Assembly: GCA_017439665.1 (NCBI GenBank)
Contig: JAFSIS010000070.1
Coordinates: 186,001-250,000 of the forward strand
Reading direction: 5' to 3'
DNA from: Lachnospiraceae bacterium
GTDB taxonomy: Bacteria > Bacillota > Clostridia > Lachnospirales > Lachnospiraceae
Length of the DNA: 64,000 bases
The notes under the pieces were generated by a model. The model was not told where the DNA came from. It ran no database searches and saw only the letters and a program-made list of their open reading frames with translations. Each line of letters begins with the position of its first letter. Within the stretch, counting starts at the first letter, position 1. The position numbers and the translations under genes were made by a program. Below, in pieces: positions 44,495 to 53,037 of this stretch.

Positions 44495-45444
44495 ATATTA
44501 ATAGTAAAGGTTCTGCCTTGCTTCATAAAGTTGAAGTACGTTTTCATAAACAGAATAGGCTTAACAGCAAGTATCTGATCATAAAGAGGGAATGTGGCAG
44601 TTCGCCGTTAGGCCTGTTTGCCTACTATATTACTACCCTTGGCTGGATAGAATATGCGATAAGAAATGGCATGATCCCAGTGGTTGACATGAAAAATTAT
44701 TATAATACTTTTCACCAAAAGGGAGAGGTGGGCAAGATCAATACGTGGGAGTTATTTTTTGAGCAGCCTTGCAATATCTCTCTTGAAGAAGCACTTAAAT
44801 CTAATCAGGCACGATATGTCTGGGGAGATATTCCCGAATATCAGCCTAATGAGAGTCTGGATTTTTTATATAATGATCGTATTGTTAAGTATTATCATCA
44901 GTTAGCAAAGAAATACATACGCTTTCAGCCGAATGTATTTGAGATATTAAAGAACAAAGAAGAAAAGATTCTGGGTAGAGATAAAGGTGAACGGATTCTG
45001 GGTGTGTTGGCACGGGGAACGGACTATACCTCCTTAAAACCATATTTTCACCCCATCCAGCCTGATATAGAAGCTTTATCCAAGGCTATTGATGAATACA
45101 GCAGGAGGTTTTCCTGTGGCAAAATCTATGTTGCTACAGAGGATATGGAAGTGCTGGAGAAGCTTAGTGCCATTTATGGGGAAAGGCTTTTGTATACCGA
45201 TCAGGTAAGAGTAAAAAAAGTAAGCGGTTATTTAAATCATCATAAGGAATTCAGCGAAAGGGATGCTTTCGAACGGGGGATAGAGTATCTGACTTCAATC
45301 TATCTGTTATCCAGATGTAATGGCCTTGTTGCAGGGAGAACGTCGGGAACGGTTGGGGCATGTTTGCTGGCTGAAGATTATGAATTTAAACACGTATTCT
45401 CTCTGGGAAGGTACGGGATAGAGGATATAATGCTGCAGCATTGA
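44491..45444 (+). CDS. Fucosyltransferase-like GT-B protein
   Basis: 317 residues. ECGSSPLGLFAYYITTLGW near 31-49 resembles the GDP-fucose-superfamily opening, and LGVLARGTDY (about 171-180) takes the place of the HxRRGD/HxRGTD motif of O-fucosyltransferase and NodZ-type enzymes. KIYVATEDMEVLEKL and SRCNGLVAGRTSGTVGACLL match the later donor-side blocks. Donor GDP-fucose is plausible but not proven. ATGA overlap upstream suggests coupled translation with the preceding unknown gene. Confidence 0.78.
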   Translation: MNINSKGSALLHKVEVRFHKQNRLNSKYLIIKRECGSSPLGLFAYYITTLGWIEYAIRNGMIPVVDMKNYYNTFHQKGEVGKINTWELFFEQPCNISLEEALKSNQARYVWGDIPEYQPNESLDFLYNDRIVKYYHQLAKKYIRFQPNVFEILKNKEEKILGRDKGERILGVLARGTDYTSLKPYFHPIQPDIEALSKAIDEYSRRFSCGKIYVATEDMEVLEKLSAIYGERLLYTDQVRVKKVSGYLNHHKEFSERDAFERGIEYLTSIYLLSRCNGLVAGRTSGTVGACLLAEDYEFKHVFSLGRYGIEDIMLQH

Positions 45445-45467
45445 AAGGAATAACAGGAGACCAGGGT

Positions 45468-47222
45468 TTGAAAAAATTTAAAAATTTAGTAAAACAGATA
45501 AAATTTATTTTTGATAAAAAACAAAAAATACAGCTGTTCTATCTTCTTTTGGTGATTATTTTTACCAGCTTTGTTGAGCTTTTGGGAGTAACGGCGATCA
45601 TCCCTCTGATTCAGGTAATGACCGACCCTGAGTCGATCCATTCCATTGTCTATCTGGAATGGGTATACCAGCTATTCCGTTTTGAAAATACCACCTATTT
45701 TCTCATCTTTTTGGCTGTGGTTTTAATTTTGATCTATTGGGTGAAGAATGTTCTGGTGGGAATATCCTATAATTTACAGTTCCACTTTACTTTTAGTAAT
45801 CAGAAAAAAATGGCATATAAAATGCTGGACTGTTATCTCAATCAGCCCTATTATTTTCACCTTGAACACAGCAGTTCTGATCTGATCAGAAACATTAATA
45901 CCGACATTGTTATGATGTATCAGGCTGTTCTGGCTGTGATCCAGCTCTTTGCAGAGTTATTTATGTGTACCGTTCTGGGAGTTTACCTGTTTATTAAGGA
46001 CGTTGAGATTACGTTAATCCTACTGGTATTCATGTTATCCTTTGTCATCTTTTTCATTAAAAAATTCAAGGTTTATTTACGAAAAATCGGGGAAGAAGAC
46101 AGAAAGTATGCAGCCGATATTGTAAAGTGGCTGCAGCAGTCCTTTGGTGGGTTAAAAGAAACTAAGATCATGCATCGGGAAAATTATTTTTTATCCATGT
46201 TTGAACATAATTATTCTCAGTGGGCAAATTTGGAGCAAATATATCGAAACTTGCAGGTTATTCCCAAACCGATCATGGAATCTTTATGTATAACAGCGAT
46301 TATGCTTGCCATTATCATTAAGCTGATAGGGGGTACGGATCAGAGCTATTTTATCACTACCATTTCTGCTTTCGCGGTTGCTGCCTTCAGGTTACTGCCT
46401 TCCTTTAACCGAATTGCCAACTATATCAGTGCGCTGTTGTTTAATTTCTCATCTTTTGAAGCGGTGTATAATGATTTACGACAGGTTGAGGAAATTGCGG
46501 GAAAGAATCGTGCAGAAGAAAGAGAGTGTTCACCGCTGAAGTTTAACGAGGCAATCAAAATCAAGGGTCTTTCTTATCGATATCCATCGGGAGAAGAAAA
46601 TGTTCTGGAAGAGGTGTCGTTTGAAATCCCCAAGAATAAATCCGTGGCACTGATCGGCCCTTCCGGAGCAGGAAAGACAACTCTGGCCGATCTGATTTTG
46701 GGAGCTTTAGAGCCCACATCGGGAAAAATTCTGATAGATAATGCGGATGCTTTTGAGAACCTTTTTTCCTGGCAGGCCAACGTTGGGTACATTCCTCAGA
46801 ATATCTATTTGATGGATGATTCCATAAAAAATAATATTGTGTACGGGGCAGAAAGCGAGATCGATGAAACACGATTAAATCATGCCATTGAAAGGGCACA
46901 GTTGAGAGAGCTTATCGACTCACTGGCAGATGGAGTTGAAACGTCTATAGGTGAGAGGGGAATCCGCTTGTCTGGTGGTCAACGCCAGAGAATAGGTGTA
47001 GCCCGGGCGTTATATAATGATCCTGATGTGCTGGTGCTGGATGAGGCTACCTCTGCATTGGATAATGATACAGAGCAGGCGGTAATGGATGCAATTGAGT
47101 CCCTTGCCGGAAGCAAGACATTAATTATTATTGCCCACAGACTGTCTACAATACAAAACTGTGATATTGTTTTTGAGGTTAAAGACAAAGGGGTACACCG
47201 CACCGAAGCACCGTCGAACTGA
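45468..47222 (+). CDS. ABC transporter ATP-binding protein/permease (PglK-type flippase)
   Basis: 584 residues. The start is set at TTG 45468 because AGGAGA ends seven bases before it; a TTG at 45441 has no ribosome site. The membrane domain covers about 1-330 and the ATPase motifs are intact: Walker A GPSGAGKTT 397-405, signature SGGQRQR from 502, Walker B VLVLDEATSALD and the AHRLS His loop. It is the second of three half-transporters of this type and probably exports a lipid-linked oligosaccharide as a homodimer. Confidence 0.92.
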   Translation: MKKFKNLVKQIKFIFDKKQKIQLFYLLLVIIFTSFVELLGVTAIIPLIQVMTDPESIHSIVYLEWVYQLFRFENTTYFLIFLAVVLILIYWVKNVLVGISYNLQFHFTFSNQKKMAYKMLDCYLNQPYYFHLEHSSSDLIRNINTDIVMMYQAVLAVIQLFAELFMCTVLGVYLFIKDVEITLILLVFMLSFVIFFIKKFKVYLRKIGEEDRKYAADIVKWLQQSFGGLKETKIMHRENYFLSMFEHNYSQWANLEQIYRNLQVIPKPIMESLCITAIMLAIIIKLIGGTDQSYFITTISAFAVAAFRLLPSFNRIANYISALLFNFSSFEAVYNDLRQVEEIAGKNRAEERECSPLKFNEAIKIKGLSYRYPSGEENVLEEVSFEIPKNKSVALIGPSGAGKTTLADLILGALEPTSGKILIDNADAFENLFSWQANVGYIPQNIYLMDDSIKNNIVYGAESEIDETRLNHAIERAQLRELIDSLADGVETSIGERGIRLSGGQRQRIGVARALYNDPDVLVLDEATSALDNDTEQAVMDAIESLAGSKTLIIIAHRLSTIQNCDIVFEVKDKGVHRTEAPSN

Positions 47223-47242
47223 CCTAATACATGAGGTATAAA

Positions 47243-48238
47243 ATGGAGAAAAGAAAAAAATGGATGCTGTACGAGAAGCGGTATCGTTTTCGTGGATTTT
47301 ATTTTCATAAGGCAATAAGAAGACATATATGTGAAAAGTATTTCAATCATGATCCGGTCATGGTGTTTTATGCCAATCGCTGGCTTATGGGGATGAAAAA
47401 AACGAATCGGTTCATTGCTGAAAGGATCCGGTCCGGGGAACCATTTATGGCAGGCAGGTTCGGGAATACGGAATTAACCGTTATGGCTCTGGTCTTAAAA
47501 CGGAGACTGTTTGGAAATACGAAGGAAGTACAGCAGGAGTTTGATTATTGGTTTTCCAGAATGTGCGAAGGAGCCGGTTTTTTCCCGGAATCCCCGAAGC
47601 TGGCAGAAAAATTTACGGATTTAATGGTAGAGTCTGTAAAAGAAGTGGACTTGCTGGCAGCATGGTTTTGCTACATGGATGACTATATGATAACAGAGTA
47701 CATGAAGGGAGCCAGGCTGACTTTTTTAAACTATATTGAGCCATGGAGATGTAAGGATAAGGAGCCCTGGACAAGGGCACTGGAAAATAAAAGGGTTTTG
47801 GTTATTCATCCTTTTGATGAATCCATCCGGGAGCAATATGAAAAACGTAAGGAGTTATTTCCCGGGATACCGGTACTGCCGGAATTTACACTGATCACCT
47901 TAAAGGCAGTACAGACTATTGCAGGTGAAAAGGATGAAAGATTTGCCACCTGGTTTGAAGCATTGGAATATATGTACGAGGAGGCTATGAAAATTGATTT
48001 CGATATAGCCATAATCGGGTGTGGTGCTTATGGATTTCCCCTGGCGGCCAAGCTGAAGCATGCAGGAAAGCAGGTGATCCATATGGGTGGAGCAACCCAG
48101 ATTCTTTTTGGGATCAAGGGCAGACGCTGGGTAGACAATCCCAGAGCGGGTATTTCTTTTAATGATGCCTGGGTATATCCTAAGGAAAGTGAGACTCCCA
48201 GGAATTGTAAAGTAGTGGAGAATAGTTGCTATTGGTAA
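47243..48238 (+). CDS. GT-D fold-like (DUF1792-related) glycosyltransferase candidate
   Basis: 331 residues from ATG 47243, with GAGGT in good position; ATG 47231 in the same frame overlaps that site. GEPFMAGRFGNTELTVMAL (about 60-78) resembles the RFGDGE region of the GT-D/DUF1792 family, with N-x-E in place of D-x-E. VLVIHPFDESIREQYEKR and IAIIGCGAYGFPLAAKLKH near 255-273 are the other typical blocks, the latter Rossmann-like. The end HMGGATQILFGIKG is often found in such proteins. The specificity is unknown. Confidence 0.77.
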   Translation: MEKRKKWMLYEKRYRFRGFYFHKAIRRHICEKYFNHDPVMVFYANRWLMGMKKTNRFIAERIRSGEPFMAGRFGNTELTVMALVLKRRLFGNTKEVQQEFDYWFSRMCEGAGFFPESPKLAEKFTDLMVESVKEVDLLAAWFCYMDDYMITEYMKGARLTFLNYIEPWRCKDKEPWTRALENKRVLVIHPFDESIREQYEKRKELFPGIPVLPEFTLITLKAVQTIAGEKDERFATWFEALEYMYEEAMKIDFDIAIIGCGAYGFPLAAKLKHAGKQVIHMGGATQILFGIKGRRWVDNPRAGISFNDAWVYPKESETPRNCKVVENSCYW

Positions 48239-48249
48239 AAGAGAAGATC

Positions 48250-48999
48250 ATGAGAACTAATGAAGTGTTGATTATTATTCCTGCGTATAATGAAGCAGAG
48301 AATATTGAAAAGGTAGTGGATAATATTATTGAAAATTATCCCCAATATGATTATATAATCGTGAATGACGGGTCTTCTGATTCCACAAGGGATGTGTGCA
48401 GAAAACGCGGATATCAGTATCTTAATTTATCCATCAATTTAGGTATTGGAGGAGCCGTTCAGACGGGATACAAATATGCGAAAGATAAAGGCTATGAGAT
48501 AGCAGTGCAGATCGATGGTGACGGACAACATGATATTGCATACCTGGAAAGGATGCTGCCTTATCTGGAAAATGATGAGGTGGATATTATCATAGGTTCG
48601 CGATTTATTGAAAAAGAAGGATTTCAGTCCTCAACAGCCAGGAGAAGTGGGATTAAGATTTTAAGTATCTTGATAAAATTATGTACAGGATATAAAATCA
48701 AAGATGTTACCAGTGGATTTCGGGCAGTAAACAGGCATTTTATTGATATATACAGTAAAGATTATCCAATAGATTATCCGGAACCGGAAGCAATCGTAGC
48801 TGCTGTTATGCATGGCGGCAGGATAATGGAATATCCGGTAATCATGAGGGAGCGTGAAAGTGGGATAAGCTCCATTAATCTGTTGAAGTCAATTTACTAT
48901 ATGATCAAGGTGACTTTGGCAATTCTCGTCTGTAGATTAAGTTTTGGAATAAGGCGCAGCCCTGATGCTTTAAAGCGAAAAAAAGATTTTTTGGGGTAA
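48250..48999 (+). CDS. Glycosyltransferase family 2 protein (dolichyl/polyprenyl-phosphate sugar synthase-like)
   Basis: 249 residues from ATG 48250; the upstream TTG at 48226 overlaps the previous gene and lacks a ribosome site. LIIIPAYNEAENIEKVV, VNDGSSDSTRD and QIDGDGQHD are the DPM1/ArnC-type GT2 motifs, and GSRFIEKEGFQ near 117 fits. There are no C-terminal membrane helices. It likely loads a sugar on polyprenyl phosphate. The DUF2304 gene that follows is a usual partner. The product could feed the GT-C-like proteins of this locus (inference). Confidence 0.9.
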   Translation: MRTNEVLIIIPAYNEAENIEKVVDNIIENYPQYDYIIVNDGSSDSTRDVCRKRGYQYLNLSINLGIGGAVQTGYKYAKDKGYEIAVQIDGDGQHDIAYLERMLPYLENDEVDIIIGSRFIEKEGFQSSTARRSGIKILSILIKLCTGYKIKDVTSGFRAVNRHFIDIYSKDYPIDYPEPEAIVAAVMHGGRIMEYPVIMRERESGISSINLLKSIYYMIKVTLAILVCRLSFGIRRSPDALKRKKDFLG

Positions 49000-49015
49000 G
49001 AGAGGGATTAATATT

Positions 49016-49378
49016 ATGATACCATCTACACTCAGAATTGTTCTGATTATCGGTGTGGTCATTTATTTTGCAGCGATACTCATGTTTTTAAAAAGAAAAG
49101 AGCTGTCATTAAAGTATACCTTACTTTGGCTGGCAGCAGGCGTTGTTCTGGGGATTATGGTAATCTGGCCGGAGACATTGATCAAATTCATTCGCTTGCT
49201 TGGCATAACCGGCAATATGAATGGTCTCTTTATTATCAGTATAGCTTTTTTGGTGATGATCCTTATGTCCATAACCTCCATAGTTTCCAAACAGGCTGAA
49301 AAAATCAAAAATCTTACACAGACCATCTCCAGAATGGAAAAACGGATCAGGGAGCTGGAAGAAAAGAAGGATATATAG
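49016..49378 (+). CDS. DUF2304 domain-containing protein
   Basis: 120 residues with three hydrophobic segments (about 6-24, 33-52, 69-90) and a C-terminal coiled-coil-like tail rich in Lys and Glu. Size, topology and the KYTLLWLAAG segment fit DUF2304. Such proteins are usually found beside a DPM1-like GT2, as here, and may anchor or regulate it at the membrane. GAGGG lies before the ATG. Confidence 0.9.
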   Translation: MIPSTLRIVLIIGVVIYFAAILMFLKRKELSLKYTLLWLAAGVVLGIMVIWPETLIKFIRLLGITGNMNGLFIISIAFLVMILMSITSIVSKQAEKIKNLTQTISRMEKRIRELEEKKDI

Positions 49379-49384
49379 ATAAAT

Positions 49385-50140
49385 ATGATGGAGAAGGTAT
49401 CACTAATACTCACTACTTTTAACAGTAAAGATAATCTGATACAGACCTTGGAAAGTATAGAAAAGCAGGACTATCCCCTGATCGAGGTAGTGATTAAAGA
49501 TGGAGGATCCGGTGATGGAACCCTTGAGGTGATCAGAGAATACCAGATGAGAAGCCGATATGATGTGGTTTGGCAGTCTAAACCGGATACGGGAATCTAT
49601 GATGCCATGAATCAGGGGTATTCCCTTTCTTCTGGGGATATTATTGTGTTTTTTAATGATAAATTTATAAATTCTGCAGTTATTACACGAATGATTCAAA
49701 AAATAGATGAGATCAATCCAAAAACAGGGAGACCTTATATAGGTTGTCATGCGGATCTTATTTATGCGGATGGAGATCGAATTGTCCGTCGTTGGTGCAT
49801 GGGAAAAGGAAATATATACCAGGGGTGGATGCCAGGGCATCCTACTTTATTCTTAAGAAAAGAAGTTTATGAAAAATATGGTTTATATGAAACAAGCTAT
49901 AGAATTTCTGCGGATTATGAATTTATGATCCGTTTCTTAAAGGATCAGGATAATCAGTTGAATTATCTTCCGGAAACTATCATTTCGATGTATTATGGGG
50001 GAACCAGCAATGGAGGAATAAGTAACTATCTGCTATCCCTGAAGGAAGGGCACAGAGCTTTGAAGAATAACCATATTAAAGGGGCATTTTTTATTGATGT
50101 AAAAAGAATAATCAGGGTAGTGAAACAATTTATGGTTTAA
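49385..50140 (+). CDS. Glycosyltransferase family 2 protein with altered DxD motif
   Basis: 251 residues, the same WcaA-like group as the gene at 40070: SLILTTFNSKDNLIQTLES at the start, IKDGGSGDGTLEV, DTGIYDAMNQGYSLSSGD. At the metal-binding position where the relative has NSDDYY, this protein has FFNDKF near residues 92-97, so the last acidic residue is replaced by Lys. HPTLFLRKEVYEKYGLY and SADYEFMIRF are intact. It may be inactive or use another metal ligand. ATG 49388 is an equally possible start. Confidence 0.9.
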   Translation: MMEKVSLILTTFNSKDNLIQTLESIEKQDYPLIEVVIKDGGSGDGTLEVIREYQMRSRYDVVWQSKPDTGIYDAMNQGYSLSSGDIIVFFNDKFINSAVITRMIQKIDEINPKTGRPYIGCHADLIYADGDRIVRRWCMGKGNIYQGWMPGHPTLFLRKEVYEKYGLYETSYRISADYEFMIRFLKDQDNQLNYLPETIISMYYGGTSNGGISNYLLSLKEGHRALKNNHIKGAFFIDVKRIIRVVKQFMV

Positions 50141-50171
50141 CTATTAGGAAGTACTCATAAAGGGAATAGAA

Positions 50172-51152
50172 ATGAAACTGGTATCGATTATTATACCTTT
50201 ATTTAATTGTGAGTTATATATTGAGAAATGTATTCAGTCTTTATTAAATCAATCTCATAAGGAAATTGAAATAATAATTGTTGATGATGGAAGTACAGAT
50301 AGAAGCGGACAAATTGTAAAAAAATATGAAATGAAGGATGATCGGGTAAATTATTTTTATCAGGATAATCAGGGACCTGGAGTGGCGAGAAATTTTGCTA
50401 TACGTAATTCCAGGGGAAAGTACCTGTTATTTGTCGACGCTGACGATTATCTGAGTAATGATTACATTGAAGCATTGGTTAAAAAGGCAGAAGAAAAAAA
50501 TGCAGAACTGACAATAGGCGGATATACTTTAGTTTATAGTGATGGAAGAAAAAGCAAACAGGTAATACCTCAATTTTATGAAAAAGGGAGAGCAGAAGAG
50601 TGGGCTTATCGGATATCTTCTTCCTGCAGCCGGTTATATCGAAGAGATTTTTGGAATGGACATGAATTGAAATTTAGCGAAACCAGAAATGCTCGGGCAG
50701 AAGATGTACCAGTAGTACTGTATGCTAATGCTATGGCAAAAAATATCAATATAGTTAAAAATCCGGGATATTATTATTATCAACATCCTAAATCTGCAAT
50801 GAATGACAGAACAAAAAGGGTATTATTTGGTTTTCCTTATGACGCTTTTGAGGAAATGTATACTAGAGTGAGAAACTCCCAAATAGAGAATAGTATAGAA
50901 TATTTTGATTTTGGTATTCTTAAATTTTTAGCACATTTTGATCTGGTGATTTATAGAAAAGCAGATAGAGATGAAAAAAACAGACTATATTATTTTCTTT
51001 ATAAATTGATCGCAGTTGATTTTCGTACTATATTGACTAATTGGAAAAAAATTAGAGGGAAGATTGTTTTACCATGGACATATAAAGTTGCAATAAGTAT
51101 TTTTACAAAGAAGATTAATATAGTGATTCAAAAAGGAAATAGTAAAGTTTAA
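50172..51152 (+). CDS. Glycosyltransferase family 2 protein
   Basis: 326 residues; AAGGGAA precedes the ATG. SIIIPLFNCELYIEKC (about 4-19), VDDGSTDRSG near 36-45 and FVDADDYLS near 86-94 are complete GT2 motifs, and the C-terminal part is helical and basic. From here to about 54 kb, codon use is notably AT-rich, unlike the GT2 genes in the first 20 kb, which suggests acquisition from another source. Confidence 0.94.
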   Translation: MKLVSIIIPLFNCELYIEKCIQSLLNQSHKEIEIIIVDDGSTDRSGQIVKKYEMKDDRVNYFYQDNQGPGVARNFAIRNSRGKYLLFVDADDYLSNDYIEALVKKAEEKNAELTIGGYTLVYSDGRKSKQVIPQFYEKGRAEEWAYRISSSCSRLYRRDFWNGHELKFSETRNARAEDVPVVLYANAMAKNINIVKNPGYYYYQHPKSAMNDRTKRVLFGFPYDAFEEMYTRVRNSQIENSIEYFDFGILKFLAHFDLVIYRKADRDEKNRLYYFLYKLIAVDFRTILTNWKKIRGKIVLPWTYKVAISIFTKKINIVIQKGNSKV

Positions 51153-51232
51153 TTAAAGCATATTAGGAAATGATGATAGGATAAGAGGAAAGGATGATGT
51201 TTTAAGAGAAAACATTATATGAGTGAGATAAT

Positions 51233-52183
51233 ATGGACTTGATATCTGTTGTGATGAGTGTATACAATGAAAAAGAGGAATGGGTGCGTAAAAGTATTGA
51301 GTCGATATTGAGGCAGACATATGTAAATATAGAATTTATAATTATATTGGATAATCCTGTAAATACGACTTTAGCCAAAGTTATAGAGACATACCAAATG
51401 GAAGATAACCGTGTAAAATTTCTGGTAAATACTAAAAATGAGGGATTAGTTTATTCATTAAATTACGGGATTTCAGAAGCGAAAGGGAAGTATATTGCAA
51501 GAATGGATGCGGATGATTATTCATCACCGGAACGCTTAGTTAAGGAATACCAATGTATGATAGATAATCAAGTGGATTTTATAATGACGGGAGTAAATTT
51601 TCTTTACGAAGAGAGATATCAAGAGGGGACAAAATATGGGGAATTGGATAGTATAAAATTTGCAGAGTTAATGAAATATGGAAATGTTTCTGTCCATCCC
51701 ACATGGCTTTTTGATAAAGAAATTTACTATGTTTTAAAAGGCTATAGGAATATTTCATATTGTGAAGATCTGGATTTTGTGTTAAGGGCACTTCAGCATG
51801 GATATAAATGTTACCGAATGAAAGAGCATTTACTTGATTATCGCTTTAGAAATAGTGGCATATCAAAAAGTAATGCACTGGAACAGCATCTGAGGGCGAC
51901 TGCTTTACAAAAATTATATATAAAAGGCGAAGATATTGGCTCCATTAATGTAGATTATTTTATTAACATGGAGAAAGAATGTTCAAAGAGGAATAAAGAA
52001 ATATTCTCAGAAGCGGATAAGATGATGGGGGAATTAGTAGAGTATATTAATGAAAAACGAATATTTGCATGTGGAATAAATATTCTAATAGGGCTTGTAT
52101 CAAATAAATATTATAGATTACTTTTTTGTAAAAATGTTAGATTTAGATTAAAACTTGCAGCTTACACGAGGAAACAAATATGA
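51233..52183 (+). CDS. Glycosyltransferase family 2 protein
   Basis: 316 residues. SVVMSVYNEKEEWVRKSIES at the start, IILDNPVN in place of the usual DDGS motif, and ARMDADDYSSPERL near 85-98, which is typical of the GT2 subgroup with R-M-D-x-D-D and P-x-R. The subgroup adds various sugars; donor unknown. The 80 bases before it hold no clear signal and the ribosome site is weak. It overlaps the next gene as ATGA. Confidence 0.93.
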   Translation: MDLISVVMSVYNEKEEWVRKSIESILRQTYVNIEFIIILDNPVNTTLAKVIETYQMEDNRVKFLVNTKNEGLVYSLNYGISEAKGKYIARMDADDYSSPERLVKEYQCMIDNQVDFIMTGVNFLYEERYQEGTKYGELDSIKFAELMKYGNVSVHPTWLFDKEIYYVLKGYRNISYCEDLDFVLRALQHGYKCYRMKEHLLDYRFRNSGISKSNALEQHLRATALQKLYIKGEDIGSINVDYFINMEKECSKRNKEIFSEADKMMGELVEYINEKRIFACGINILIGLVSNKYYRLLFCKNVRFRLKLAAYTRKQI

Positions 52184-53022
52184 TAATAATATGTATCCAA
52201 GGTGGTCTTGGAAACCAAATGTTTCAATATGCGCTTTTTTATAAGCTTAAAACATTAGGAAAGGAAGTAGCCATAGATACCTCGTTATATAAGACGGGTG
52301 TGGAAAAACGAGAGTTTAGATTAAATATTTTTCCTAATATATATTATGAACAAGCAACTATGGAAGTATGTGATAAATTAAGAGGTAAATATGATAATTT
52401 TTTCGAGAAAGTACGAAGAAAATTTGGATTAAGAAAATATTATTTTAGAGAAGTGAGACCTGGATTCTATGATAAAATATATGGATGGAATACTATGTAT
52501 TTAGATGGTTATTGGCAATCAGAAAGATATTTTCGAGAGATCAAAAAAGATATACTGAGACAATTCGAGTTTCCACAAATGTTAGGGGAAGAAAATATTA
52601 AGATGATGAGTTGGATTGTGGGTTGTAATTCAGTTAGTGTTCACATACGACGTGGAGATTACTTGAATAATAAAAAAAGATATGGAAATATATGGGAAAA
52701 TGGATATTATGAGAAAGCAATCAAGTATATTAGAAATAAAGTTGATTCTCCAAAGTTTTTTTTCTTTTCAGATGATATTGAATGGGTAAAGCAGAACTAT
52801 AAGAATGATGATTTTATATATGTAGATAATGAGAAAGAAAATGATTATATCGATATGCAACTAATGAGTATGTGTAAAAACAATATTATTGCAAACAGCA
52901 GTTATAGCTGGTGGGGAGCTTGGTTGAACTCCAGAGAAGATAAAATTGTAGTTGCACCTGCTCAATGGAATTTAGATACTGATAATACAGATATTTTTTG
53001 TGATGAGTGGATAACCATTTAG
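52180..53022 (+). CDS. Alpha-1,2-fucosyltransferase (GT11)
   Basis: 280 residues, a compact complete GT11. QGGLGNQMFQYAL (about 6-18), HIRRGDYL at 155-162 and NSSYSWWGAWLN near 247-258 are all conserved, so the enzyme should bind GDP-fucose and make a Fuc-alpha-1,2-linkage. It is translationally coupled to the upstream GT2 (ATGA) and lies 15 bases before a GT6 gene. This order suggests it makes the H-type Fuc-alpha-1,2-Gal acceptor that bacterial GT6 enzymes use (inference). The gene is very AT-rich. Confidence 0.95.
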   Translation: MIIICIQGGLGNQMFQYALFYKLKTLGKEVAIDTSLYKTGVEKREFRLNIFPNIYYEQATMEVCDKLRGKYDNFFEKVRRKFGLRKYYFREVRPGFYDKIYGWNTMYLDGYWQSERYFREIKKDILRQFEFPQMLGEENIKMMSWIVGCNSVSVHIRRGDYLNNKKRYGNIWENGYYEKAIKYIRNKVDSPKFFFFSDDIEWVKQNYKNDDFIYVDNEKENDYIDMQLMSMCKNNIIANSSYSWWGAWLNSREDKIVVAPAQWNLDTDNTDIFCDEWITI

Positions 53023-53037
53023 GACTTATGGAGAATA

